From NCBI GenBank assembly GCA_040905905.1, contig JBBDQN010000031.1:186001-250000 (forward strand): a DNA stretch of 64,000 nucleotides, given 5' to 3'. Of the stretch, positions 50,982-58,952 are shown piece after piece (the stretch's first letter is position 1; each line of letters starts with the position of its first letter). Made by a program: the position numbers and the translations under genes. The notes under the pieces are model-generated. The model saw only the letters and a program-made list of their open reading frames with translations. It was not told the DNA's origin and made no database searches. Source of the DNA: JAICND01 sp040905905 (GTDB taxonomy: Bacteria > Actinomycetota > Acidimicrobiia > Spongiisociales > ZC4RG35).

Positions 50982-51980
50982 ATGACCACGGTCCGGCTCT
51001 TCGCCCACCTTCGCGAACTGGCTGGAACCGGCCGCCTCGAGGTTGAAGGCGAAACCGTCGGAGAAGTTCTGGCGGCGGTCGAGAGTCGCCTGGGTCCGGA
51101 ATTTGCGGCCGGGCTCTCCACCGCCGCAGTGTGGCGCAATGGGGAGACTGCTCGTTCGGATGACCCGGTTGGTGCCGACGATGAGTTGGCTGTCATTCCC
51201 CCGGTTGCGGGTGGTGCCAACGAAGGTGGTTCCCGGGTAGTTGTCGACGCCTCGGCCCTGGCCGGCGTCATCGCCCTACTGGTTCTGATAGGCGCCAACA
51301 TTGCCGACGGTGCCGCCTTCTGGGCAGCAGCCCTCGTCGCCGTTTTGGCCGCCTGGGTGATCGACCTGTCGTATCGCTTCGAGGTTCGCGGACGGCTGCT
51401 GCCACAAACAGCACTGCTGGTGGTGATGGTCCTCTCCGCCGTCTCTACCCATGTGCTCGGTGGCATCGGTCTCGGCCTCTCCCTGTTCATTGCGGTGGTG
51501 GTGACGATGGGATGGGGCGTCGCTTTGCAGCAATACCGGGCGTTGGAAACGGTCGCGCCCGGAGTGATGGTTGCCTTGCTCGGTGGATCTGCCTTGGGCT
51601 CGCTGATGTTGTCCCGGACAGTTCATGAGGTCGAGTCACACGCCACCTCGATCTTCTTGTTGGTATTGGTGGTTGCGGGCATCGCCGCCTGGATCCTCGA
51701 TCAGGTCCGGACTCCTCTGATCGATCCTTTCACAGGAACCGCTTTGGCGTCAGTAGTGGCCGCCGCCGCCGGTGCCTTTGTTTGGGGCGAAGATCTCGTC
51801 GGATATCTCCTGGTGGGCCTGGGAATGGCCGTGGGCTTGGTGGCCGGGCGGGGTTTTGGGTCGTTGATCAGAACTGGCCGGTTGTCTCTCTCCCGACCCG
51901 CTCCGGGAGCCCTGACGGCTCTGGACGGGGCGATTCTGGCCGCCGCTCTCTATTACCCGATTCTGAGCGTCGCCTTGTGA
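50982..51980 (+). CDS. MoaD/ThiS-like domain fused to a polytopic membrane domain
   Basis: About 332 residues. Residues 1-78 form a MoaD-like ubiquitin fold (MTTVRLFAHLRELAGTGRLE, then DDELAVIPPVAGG). In MoaD the C-terminal Gly-Gly is a free activated end, but here it is internal at 77-78. Residues about 90-332 contain about eight helices resembling phosphatidate cytidylyltransferase-like membrane proteins. The internal GG cannot be adenylated unless the protein is cleaved. Function is unknown; the fusion is direct from one frame. Confidence 0.75.
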   Translation: MTTVRLFAHLRELAGTGRLEVEGETVGEVLAAVESRLGPEFAAGLSTAAVWRNGETARSDDPVGADDELAVIPPVAGGANEGGSRVVVDASALAGVIALLVLIGANIADGAAFWAAALVAVLAAWVIDLSYRFEVRGRLLPQTALLVVMVLSAVSTHVLGGIGLGLSLFIAVVVTMGWGVALQQYRALETVAPGVMVALLGGSALGSLMLSRTVHEVESHATSIFLLVLVVAGIAAWILDQVRTPLIDPFTGTALASVVAAAAGAFVWGEDLVGYLLVGLGMAVGLVAGRGFGSLIRTGRLSLSRPAPGALTALDGAILAAALYYPILSVAL

Positions 51981-52023
51981 GTGGTTCGACCGGGTTCGCC
52001 TCCTGGGGTAGCCTCTCCGCAGC

Positions 52024-53109
52024 ATGACCGGTCGTTATTCGCGCCGGTGGACCTCCTTGTTGGTGGCATTGCTGCTGGTAACGATGTTGGTCCCCGGTTC
52101 AGCCTGGGCCGTCACCAGAAGCCAGGTTGACCAGGCTTGTGAGACCTCAGCTGATGCTCTTGACGAATATCGACGCGCCCAGGCAGCGTTCCGGGAGGCG
52201 GCTGCGGCGTACGAGGCTGCCCAGGTCGAGGTCGACAACGTTCTCTACCGCCAGCAGCGGACCAGCGATGCTATCGATCTGCGTCGGCAGGGGATGGACG
52301 TCGCCCGACAGAGGTTCGAGGAGCAAGCTGTCGAGGCGTACATGAATGCGGGCAGTACCAACGCCCTGTTCTTCATGGCTGGATCCCTGGATGAGATCAT
52401 TACTGCCACCAAGTTCCTCAACGCCTCGGCCAGTGACGAACTCGACGTTGCCGGCGACCTCGCCGCGGCCCAGACCGAGCTCAATAGCCTGCAGGGACGT
52501 CTTCAGGGCCTTGAGGCCGAATTGCGTCAGGTCGAGGCGGAGCGATTGGATGCCAAAGATGCTCAGGAGTCGGCGATGGCGGCCGACCAGGCCGCCTGGG
52601 AGAAACTGTCGGGTCGCTGCCGCGATCTACAGAAGCAATTTGAGATCGAACAGGCCCGGGCTGCAGCCGCCCGTGGAGGCGGTGCGGCCGGGGTTCCCCC
52701 CGCAGCCACTCCAGGGTTCATCTGCCCCTTCCCCGGTTCGTCGTTCATCGACTCATGGGGATTCCCCCGGTCAGGGGGCCGCAGCCACAAGGGCACAGAC
52801 ATGATGGGACCCAACGGCGCCAACCTCTATGCTGTCGCCTCGGGGACTGTGTCGGTGGGTAACAGCGGTCTTGGTGGAAAGACCGTTTGGCTCACTGCCG
52901 AATATGGAACGGCCTACTACTACGCCCATCTCTCGAGCTTCAATGTTTCCAGTGGCCAACGGGTCTCAAAGGGTGATGTCGTCGGATACAACGGCAGTAC
53001 CGGCAACGCTTCCGGGGGTTCGCCTCATCTCCACTTTGAGATTCATCCGAATGGGAGGGGGGGGTCGGCGGTCAACCCCTACCCAACACTTATAGATGCC
53101 TGCCGGTAA
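52024..53109 (+). CDS. Secreted M23 (LytM) peptidase with coiled coil
   Basis: About 361 residues. Signal peptide up to AWA, then a long coiled coil (about 30-210, rich in Ala, Glu, Gln and Arg), a Gly/Ala/Pro linker and a C-terminal M23 domain. The zinc motif HKGTDMMG (HxxxD) and PHLHFEIHPNG (HxH) are both intact, so it could cleave peptidoglycan crosslinks. Architecture resembles EnvC/NlpD or RipA-type division regulators. ATG 52024. Its 3' end overlaps the RsiG-like gene. Confidence 0.88.
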   Translation: MTGRYSRRWTSLLVALLLVTMLVPGSAWAVTRSQVDQACETSADALDEYRRAQAAFREAAAAYEAAQVEVDNVLYRQQRTSDAIDLRRQGMDVARQRFEEQAVEAYMNAGSTNALFFMAGSLDEIITATKFLNASASDELDVAGDLAAAQTELNSLQGRLQGLEAELRQVEAERLDAKDAQESAMAADQAAWEKLSGRCRDLQKQFEIEQARAAAARGGGAAGVPPAATPGFICPFPGSSFIDSWGFPRSGGRSHKGTDMMGPNGANLYAVASGTVSVGNSGLGGKTVWLTAEYGTAYYYAHLSSFNVSSGQRVSKGDVVGYNGSTGNASGGSPHLHFEIHPNGRGGSAVNPYPTLIDACR

Positions 53110-53662
53110 TCTGGCTCACGTGGCCACCGACTCCGCCCAGAGGCACCGAAGACTCGATCAGGTGCTTGCCGCCGAGTTCATCGCGGATGTCGAATCCTTC
53201 GACCTCGATGAACTTCGCCGCCGCCGCAATCTGGCTGACGAGGTTGAAACCGAGTTGTCCTACTATCGGCGGCTCCTTCATGGCCGGATGGATTTGCTGG
53301 CTTTCGAACAAAGGAGACGACGCGGCGAGGAGTTGAGAAGTCTCATTGAAGCCCTGCCCGAGATCCTGGTAGGTCGTGAGCGGGGGGGAGGCGGGTCGGC
53401 CCGGCATCTGTCCATGGAGCTGCCGCCCTTGCCAGTACAGGGTCGGCGCACGGTGGACCGCGTTTTGGGCAGTGATCTCATGGTTCGCCTGCCTGAGTTG
53501 ACCACCGAGGACATCACCGAAGCCTCCGTCGAATTAGCCGAAGTTGAGTCGGAACTCTCCAATGCCCGGATCCGGGTCCAGGAGGTGCTCGACCGTCTTC
53601 AGGCCGAGGTCATCAGCAGGTACAAGAACGACCTGGGCGATCCAGCCCTACGCACCACCTAG
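53096..53662 (+). CDS. RsiG-like anti-sigma factor homologue with c-di-GMP motif pair
   Basis: About 188 residues. The signature E-x3-S-x2-R-x3-Q-x3-D, which in RsiG binds c-di-GMP, occurs twice: first as ETELSYYRRLLHGRMD (His in place of Gln) and second, complete, as ESELSNARIRVQEVLD. The two copies fall in opposite helices of an antiparallel coiled coil. The partner WhiG-type sigma is not in this window. ATG 53096 overlaps the peptidase gene by 14 bp; GTG 53120 is a possible start. Confidence 0.8.
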   Translation: MPAGNLAHVATDSAQRHRRLDQVLAAEFIADVESFDLDELRRRRNLADEVETELSYYRRLLHGRMDLLAFEQRRRRGEELRSLIEALPEILVGRERGGGGSARHLSMELPPLPVQGRRTVDRVLGSDLMVRLPELTTEDITEASVELAEVESELSNARIRVQEVLDRLQAEVISRYKNDLGDPALRTT

Positions 53663-53670
53663 ACAATTCC

Positions 53671-54615
53671 ATGCTCGCCGAGCAAGTCCGCTCGGGTCTG
53701 GTGGAGACCGTTCATGATGGCGCCGTTGCTGTGGTCGACCCGACCGGAGACCTGGTGGCGTACTCAGGAGACATTGATCGTCCCTTCTACTTTCGATCTG
53801 CTGCCAAACCATTTCAGGCTGCGATATCGCAGGCTTCCGGGGCTGGTCTCGCTCCCGAAGAGCTGGCGATGGCCTGCGCCAGCCATGACGGCGAACCTGT
53901 GCATCTCGCGTTGGTGACTGCGATGTTGAATCGAGCAGGGTTGAGCGAGGACCAACTCCAGTGTCCCCCCGATTGGCCGATTCGGGGAGAAGCTGGCCGC
54001 CGGTTGGCGTCAGGTGGAGCGCGTCATGCTCGGCGATTGTTCAACAATTGTTCAGGGAAACACACCGCGATGTTGCGGGCCTGCGTCAATTCGGGCTGGG
54101 ACCCGGCCAGCTATCTCGACCCAGGTGGCCCCCTCCAACGACAGATCACCGACTTGATCGCCGATGTCAGCCAGCTTGCCCTCCAAGTGGGGGTAGATGG
54201 GTGCGGCGCCCCGGTCCACAGCACAACGACCCTTGGAATGGCTCGGGCGTTCGTGCGGTTGGCCGTTGACGATGTCTTCACGCCAGTTCTGGCTGCCATG
54301 CATTCATATCCCGGCCTGGTTTCGGGGATAGGCAACCCCGATTCTGCCATCGCCCGCAATATCGACGGGGTGGCTAAGAGGGGCGCTCGCGGCGCGCTCG
54401 GGGTGTCGGTGAGGCGCCGCTTCGGTCTCGCAGTGAAGTGTTGGGACGGGTCAGACCTGGTGGCCGGCATGGCTTCCATCGCCACTCTCGACGAGTTAGG
54501 AGCGGTGCCTACACACTCATGGGAATCGCTCCAGCGGTATCGGCAGCCGTTGGTCAAAGGCGGAGGACGTCCCGTTGGGAGTTACCGATCGTTGTTGGAG
54601 CTGCAGTGGGTCTGA
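53671..54615 (+). CDS. L-asparaginase II family protein
   Basis: About 314 residues. SAAKPFQAAISQASGAGLAP, ASHDGEPVHLALVTAMLNRA and NNCSGKHTAMLRACVNSGWD are motifs of PF06089, an asparaginase/glutaminase-like family distinct from the type I/II enzymes. No signal peptide, so cytosolic. The start ATG 53671 is 8 bp after the RsiG gene stop and the end overlaps the next gene by 10 bp. Confidence 0.85.
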   Translation: MLAEQVRSGLVETVHDGAVAVVDPTGDLVAYSGDIDRPFYFRSAAKPFQAAISQASGAGLAPEELAMACASHDGEPVHLALVTAMLNRAGLSEDQLQCPPDWPIRGEAGRRLASGGARHARRLFNNCSGKHTAMLRACVNSGWDPASYLDPGGPLQRQITDLIADVSQLALQVGVDGCGAPVHSTTTLGMARAFVRLAVDDVFTPVLAAMHSYPGLVSGIGNPDSAIARNIDGVAKRGARGALGVSVRRRFGLAVKCWDGSDLVAGMASIATLDELGAVPTHSWESLQRYRQPLVKGGGRPVGSYRSLLELQWV

Positions 54616-55520
54616 TCCGTACGAAGGTGTTTCCTCCCGACGGCCTCGACCTGGAGCCGGCCGTCGACGAGGTCGGGCCGTTTCCGCGGCGGGATTTCGT
54701 GCAGGCATGGTGGGAGGAGTTGTCGCCCGACGGTGAGCTGGTTCTAGCTAGCAGTGACCAGTCGGCGTTGGTACTGGTCGAGTCCTCCGGGCGGATCGAG
54801 TTTGCCGGTGATTCCGACCTCACCGACTACCACAGTCCGCTCGGCACCGATGCGGCTTCCGCCTGTACGGAGCTGGCCGGGTACCTGCGGACCGGCCAGC
54901 ACATCTGCCTCGATTCGCTTCCGGCTGAAGGCGCCAAGATGATGCACGAGGGGCTGGCGGGAATCGGTCTCGCCCCAGAGACTGTCGAAAGCGACGTCGC
55001 CATGGTGCTGGAGCTACCGGCGACGATCGACGGCTTCTATCAAATGATCGGGAAGAAGGAGCGCCACGAGTTGCGCCGAAAACGGCGTCGCTACGAGTCG
55101 GCAGTGGGAACGGTGGTTCATCGCACGTTCAACGGGCCTGGCTTCGGCATCGATGAGTTCGTTCGATTGCACCGCCGGGCCGGAGGACGCAAGGGTTTGT
55201 TCATGACCCCGCCCCGGTCGGCTTTCTTCAAAAGGTTGGCGACTCAGACCGGGTGGCGGGTCGATCTTCTCGAAAAGGAAGGCATCGCCACTGCCTGCAT
55301 GTTCGGCTGGGTCGACGCTCGCGGTTATTACCTCTACAACTCCAGCTTTGAACCCGACCTGCAATCGGCTTCCCCTGGCCTGGTGTTGCTGGCTCTGATG
55401 ATCGAAGCTGCCATTGATGCCGGGATCAGAACACTTGACTTCCTCAAGGGCGATGAGGGATATAAGAGTCGGCTGGGTGCTCGACCCCGCCAGTTGTACA
55501 AGGTGGAGGCCCAGGTTTGA
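54606..55520 (+). CDS. GNAT-like (BioF2/CelD type) acetyltransferase
   Basis: About 304 residues. FYQMIGKKERHELRRKRRRY marks the junction of this family (a K/R-rich helix), and the C-terminal half has LLALMIEAAIDAGIRTLDFL, then KGDEGYKSRLGA, as in BioF2-like GNATs. Some relatives are Fem-like aminoacyl transferases or cellulose-related proteins. The function is not specified. GTG 54606 overlaps the asparaginase stop. The stop overlaps the mshA-like gene (TTGA). Confidence 0.75.
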   Translation: MGLIRTKVFPPDGLDLEPAVDEVGPFPRRDFVQAWWEELSPDGELVLASSDQSALVLVESSGRIEFAGDSDLTDYHSPLGTDAASACTELAGYLRTGQHICLDSLPAEGAKMMHEGLAGIGLAPETVESDVAMVLELPATIDGFYQMIGKKERHELRRKRRRYESAVGTVVHRTFNGPGFGIDEFVRLHRRAGGRKGLFMTPPRSAFFKRLATQTGWRVDLLEKEGIATACMFGWVDARGYYLYNSSFEPDLQSASPGLVLLALMIEAAIDAGIRTLDFLKGDEGYKSRLGARPRQLYKVEAQV

Positions 55521-56734
55521 TCGACAATGTCGCCTTTCTCTCTATGCACACCTCACCCTTGTTACAGCCCGGATCTGGTGATGCCGGCGGCATGAACGTT
55601 TACATTGACGAACTCTGCCGGACGATGGCTGCACGCGGCGTCCAGGCCGATGTATACACCCGCAGGATCGACCCTGATGACGCGGACGTCGTGAAGGTGT
55701 TGCCCGGCTATCGGGTGTTCCATGTCGATGTCGGTCCGGCTGCACCGCTGCCGGTTGCAGCGCTACCCAAATACGTTCGCGCATACGCACGGCAGGTGGA
55801 AACGATGTTGAAACCCGCTCTGCCCCAGATCATCCACTCTCACTACTGGCTGTCAGGTTGGGCGGGATTGCTCGTCAAACGTTCCCTCGGTATTCCCCTG
55901 GCCAACTCGTTCCACACCCTCGGGCGGGTCAAGGATGATTCCAGGCGTCAGGATGAACCACCCGAAAGCCTCTTGCGGATCGCGGCGGAACACGAGGTGA
56001 TCGAAGGCTCGGACTGTGTCATGGCTTCGACGCCGACGGAGGCGCAGGAACTTCTCGAGTTCTATGGCGCCGACCCCAACCGCCTCTGCACGTCGCCTCC
56101 GGGCGTCGACCATCGTCTGTTTCGTCCCGGTTCAAAACCCCGGGCCCGGCAGCGACTCGGCTTGGGTAAAGGACCCGTGGTTCTCTTTGTCGGGCGAATT
56201 CAACCGCTAAAGGGGGTCGACATCACGGTGGAGGGGATGGCGGCCATCGTCGAACGTCACCCCGATGCCGTCCTGATGGTGGTGGGCGGCCCGTCAGGTC
56301 CTCGTGGCCAGGCAGAGATGACCGCCCTGCGAAAACGAGGGGTGGAATTGGGCCTGGCCGGGAATATCAGGTTCGTCGGTCCGATGCCCCATGGTCTGGT
56401 CCCCGATCTCTATCGCGCTGCCGATGTTGTGGTCGTGCCCTCCCGCGCGGAGAGTTTCGGGTTGGTTGCGGCCGAAGCCCAGGCCTGCGGGACCCCCGTG
56501 GTGGGAGCCCGGATCGGGGGTCTGATCGATGTGGTGGATGACGGGTCTACCGGATTCCTGATCGACGGATGGGATCCCGCCGATCACGCTGAGGCGGTCC
56601 TCCGCCTCCTCGACGACCCTGAACTTGCGGCCAAGATGGGGGCTGCTGCGGTTGTGTGGTCGCGCCGGTTTTCCTGGGACGCAACCGTCCGACGCTATCT
56701 CGAGTTGTACAAGGGAGTGTTGGGGAGCGGCTGA
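55517..56734 (+). CDS. mshA: Glycosyltransferase family 4, MshA-like (mycothiol synthesis)
   Basis: About 405 residues. HTSPLLQPGSGDAGGMNVYI is the diagnostic MshA opening; IHSHYWLSGWAG and NSFHTLGRVKDDSR (His of the GT4 acceptor site), VLFVGRIQPLKGVDI and AESFGLVAAEAQACGTPVVG with catalytic Glu follow. MshA joins UDP-GlcNAc with 1L-inositol-1-phosphate, the first mycothiol step. Whether the acceptor is inositol phosphate here is inferred. TTG 55517 overlaps the preceding stop. Confidence 0.85.
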   Translation: MIDNVAFLSMHTSPLLQPGSGDAGGMNVYIDELCRTMAARGVQADVYTRRIDPDDADVVKVLPGYRVFHVDVGPAAPLPVAALPKYVRAYARQVETMLKPALPQIIHSHYWLSGWAGLLVKRSLGIPLANSFHTLGRVKDDSRRQDEPPESLLRIAAEHEVIEGSDCVMASTPTEAQELLEFYGADPNRLCTSPPGVDHRLFRPGSKPRARQRLGLGKGPVVLFVGRIQPLKGVDITVEGMAAIVERHPDAVLMVVGGPSGPRGQAEMTALRKRGVELGLAGNIRFVGPMPHGLVPDLYRAADVVVVPSRAESFGLVAAEAQACGTPVVGARIGGLIDVVDDGSTGFLIDGWDPADHAEAVLRLLDDPELAAKMGAAAVVWSRRFSWDATVRRYLELYKGVLGSG

Positions 56735-56788
56735 TTTGATAGACGGTTTGAGCGCGAAAACAACCGGTAGAAAGTTGCCAACATCCCC

Positions 56789-56831
56789 TTGTGCACAACC
56801 CCCTGTGGAAACATGTGGAAAGTGGGGATAA
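56789..56831. other. DnaA-box-like cluster
   Basis: TTGTGCACAA (56789-56798, palindromic), TGTGGAAAC (56804-56812), TGTGGAAAG (56814-56822) and TGGGGATAA (56823-56831) resemble DnaA boxes (TGTGGATAA and variants). The last three run head-to-tail at 9-10 bp steps, about one helix turn each. No dnaA or dnaN gene is near. The rest of the 341-bp gap 56735-57075 holds this cluster, the ncRNA promoter and the ncRNA. Confidence 0.5.
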
Positions 56832-56932
56832 CTAGCCCCTGGGGCCGATTTGAGCGACAGCAACCACAAGTTTGATGGCAGTTAGCGCCAACTAGGTATC
56901 AAGAACGCGAAAAACCGTCCCAATCGGACTCC

Positions 56933-56962
56933 TTGACGGAACTCCCGGATTTTTCGTACTGT
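56933..56962 (+). promoter_or_regulatory. Sigma-70-type promoter of the ncRNA
   Basis: -35 TTGACG (56933-56938), an 18-bp spacer, and -10 TACTGT (56957-56962). Predicted start is near 56968-56970, just before the closing stem of the candidate ncRNA. The TTGACG box is close to the consensus TTGACA. Confidence 0.65.
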
Positions 56963-56968
56963 CGGTCA

Positions 56969-57059
56969 ACAAGCGCCCAAGGGGGGGACTCGGTCCGATG
57001 ATCCGTTCGGGGAAGTGCGGGTAATCGAACCGGGAAGGCTCCTTGGGCGCTTATCTTTT
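56969..57059 (+). ncRNA. Candidate structured ncRNA with own promoter and intrinsic terminator
   Basis: About 90 nt. The closing stem AAGCGCCCAAGG (56971-56982) pairs perfectly with CCTTGGGCGCTT (57041-57052), followed by ATCTTTTA. Inside, CTCGGTCCGAT (56990-57000) pairs with ATCGAACCGGG (57024-57034), with one mismatch and one G-U. The result is one rod-like RNA closed at both ends. It does not show the GGAAG/AGCA apical motif of SRP RNA, and no known family was recognised. Confidence 0.65.
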
Positions 57060-57075
57060 AGCCGGTTAGCAGCGT

Positions 57076-57969
57076 CTACAGACCGAACATGACTTCGCGC
57101 AGGTTGACCGGCCGGGTCGAAAAGGTTGCGGGGTCGATCCGCATCGATCCAAGACGGAGACCCTGCATGCCCTCGCCGCGACTGGTCACAACCCGCAGGG
57201 TGCCATCGTCAACCTCAAGGTATCCGAGACCCGTACACAGGCCACTTTCGTCATGGATCCCCACCAGGAGCCCATCGAGCCGATTGGGATCGAGACCCGA
57301 GGGAAGGGTCGGGGCAAAGACAGTCGGCTTCACTCTCCAGCGGTCGAGCGGCGGCGTGAACGCCTCACGGAATCGAGCGGTGCGGCGGGCGGCGCGTGCG
57401 TCCGGACTGGAGGGCAAGACGTCTGGTTCGACGGGAAGGCTCACCACCTCTGCCCCGAAAAACCGGCGCAACATTCCCACCACCGGCTCCATCTCGGCTC
57501 CCCGTTGGAGTGCCACCACGCGGTCAGGCCGGCACAACTCCATCTTGTGATACTTCAGGCTCTCGCCGACCACTCCGGACACGATTCCGGTGGTATCAAC
57601 CACAACCAGGTCCGATCGCTGCCGCGCCCGCTCGACGAGGGCGGCGGTGGCGATGACTTGTTGCAAGACCAGCCGGTCGGGGCTGATCCCGCCGACGAAG
57701 TGGAGACCATCTGCCAGGGTCAGGTTGTCGAGACCGGCCTCGTCCTGCACCAGCTTCATGGCGGCACAGGCCGGAGGACCGCAGGTGGTGTTGCCGATGT
57801 CGGCATCGACGTAACCGACCCTTCGACCCAGCCTGAGAGCTTCCTCCATGATCCGCCGCGACATGGTGGTTTTCCCGGTATCGATGGCGCCGATCAGCAT
57901 CACCGTCTCTGCCAGCGCCAGCTCGCGGGCGGCATCTTGATGCGGTGACGGCTCCATGGCGCGCATCAT
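57076..57969 (-). CDS. Clp1/Grc3-like polynucleotide kinase family protein
   Basis: About 297 residues. Walker A is GAIDTGKTT, then YVDADIGNTTCGPPACAAMK matches the D-x-D-x-G-Q/N-x-T-x-G-PP segment of Clp1. LVVVDTTGIVSGVVGESLKY corresponds to the G-x-x-x-G-x-G-x-x-L motif of Clp1. Eukaryotic/archaeal Clp1 phosphorylates RNA 5'-OH ends; bacterial homologues are uncommon. The C-terminal domain (about 200-297) is unique. ATG 57969 has no visible SD; later ATGs (57966 and 57957) are alternatives. Divergent from the SAM hydrolase gene. Confidence 0.78.
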   Translation of the reverse strand: MMRAMEPSPHQDAARELALAETVMLIGAIDTGKTTMSRRIMEEALRLGRRVGYVDADIGNTTCGPPACAAMKLVQDEAGLDNLTLADGLHFVGGISPDRLVLQQVIATAALVERARQRSDLVVVDTTGIVSGVVGESLKYHKMELCRPDRVVALQRGAEMEPVVGMLRRFFGAEVVSLPVEPDVLPSSPDARAARRTARFREAFTPPLDRWRVKPTVFAPTLPSGLDPNRLDGLLVGIHDESGLCTGLGYLEVDDGTLRVVTSRGEGMQGLRLGSMRIDPATFSTRPVNLREVMFGL

Positions 57970-58005
57970 AAGTCCGCATGCCAGCCGTCTCTATGCTCGT
58001 GCGCA

Positions 58006-58815
58006 GTGTCCACCCCCATCAGCTTCCTTTCTGACTTCGGTCTCCAGGACGAATTCGTGGGTGTCGTGAAGGGTGTGCTCTACCGAATCAGCCCCGCATC
58101 GGTGGTCATCGACATCAACCACCAGATCCCGGCAGGGGACGTGCGGGCCGGTGCCCTGTCGTTGTCACGGGCGATCCAATATCTGCCTCCGGGAGTGGTC
58201 CTGGCGGTGGTCGACCCGGGCGTGGGTACGGTCCGCCGGGCTCTGGCCGCGGCGACTGAATTCGGAATGTTCGTAGGGCCAGACAATGGTCTCCTCTCAC
58301 CGGCGGTGGCCATGGTCGGCGGTGCCACCGTCGTCCACGAGATCACCAACCCCGAGATGATGATCCCTGGCCCCGGTGCCACGTTTCAGGGTCGAGACGT
58401 GTTTGGCCCGGCGGCCGGATTGTTGGCGGCCGGCGAGGCCCAACTGTCTGACCTGGGTCCCGAGGTTGACCCCGCTTCCCTGATCCCGATGATGCTCCCG
58501 TTGCCACGGGTCGAACCTCCCCTCGTGTTGGGTGAAGCCTGGTGGATCGATGCCTATGGCAACGTCGAGACCAATGTCGGGCCGGATGAGCTCGAGCTAA
58601 TCGGCCTGCGCCTCGGCGACGAAGTGATCGTCCGGGTCGGTGCAGGCGCTCACCGGGGTCGGTGGGTCGCAGCCTACGGGGATGTCGCAGACGGTGAACT
58701 CGCTGTCCATGTCGACTCGGCCGGGCTGGTTGCCATGGCCGTGCGTGGAGCCAGGGCAGACGACGAACTGTCCCTTTCAGCGGGGATCGCGGTCGGCTTT
58801 AGCTCGCCCGAATGA
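58006..58815 (+). CDS. SAM hydroxide adenosyltransferase (DUF62)
   Basis: About 269 residues. FLSDFGLQDEFVGVVKGVLY, then VVDPGVGTVRRALA and WWIDAYGNVETNV match the DUF62 family related to fluorinase, which hydrolyses SAM to adenosine and methionine. GTG 58006 is 36 bp from the divergent Clp1-like start. The 3' end overlaps a small minus-strand gene by 17 bp. Confidence 0.88.
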   Translation: MSTPISFLSDFGLQDEFVGVVKGVLYRISPASVVIDINHQIPAGDVRAGALSLSRAIQYLPPGVVLAVVDPGVGTVRRALAAATEFGMFVGPDNGLLSPAVAMVGGATVVHEITNPEMMIPGPGATFQGRDVFGPAAGLLAAGEAQLSDLGPEVDPASLIPMMLPLPRVEPPLVLGEAWWIDAYGNVETNVGPDELELIGLRLGDEVIVRVGAGAHRGRWVAAYGDVADGELAVHVDSAGLVAMAVRGARADDELSLSAGIAVGFSSPE

Positions 58816-58897
58816 TGGCGAGTGCTTGGAAGATCCCGGCGATGAGGATCAGCGCCAGCAGCACGATGATGACGATCGCAGTGGCAGGGCGCACCAC
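58799..58897 (-). CDS. Small single-span membrane protein
   Basis: About 32 residues: VVRPATAIVIIVLLALILIA, then GIFQALAIIRAS, ending with TAA (58799-58801). GGGAGG lies 11 nt upstream of GTG 58897, and the sequence is one hydrophobic helix flanked by Arg residues. It is leftward and overlaps the 3' end of the SAM adenosyltransferase. It follows the terminator at 58922-58952, so a separate promoter is needed. No family recognised. Confidence 0.5.
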   Translation of the reverse strand: MVRPATAIVIIVLLALILIAGIFQALAIIRAS

Positions 58898-58921
58898 CCG
58901 AGCGTATACCTCCCGGAAAAC

Positions 58922-58952
58922 GACGAAGCCCCCGGGGCAGGGGGGCTTCGTC
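58922..58952 (-). terminator. Strong intrinsic terminator of the cytochrome operon
   Basis: GACGAAGCCCCC (58922-58933) pairs perfectly with GGGGGCTTCGTC (58941-58952). Read leftward, the hairpin is followed by GTTTTCC. It lies after the ncRNA at 58953-59058, which itself follows the cytochrome c gene, so it probably ends that transcript. In the rightward direction no T-run follows. Confidence 0.85.

Noticed and set aside
57021..57052. tRNA-like GGTTCGAT sequence on the minus strand in the ncRNA region
   Set aside because: No acceptor stem with CCA context, D-arm or anticodon arm fits; the 12-bp closing stem and terminator fit a rod-like RNA better.
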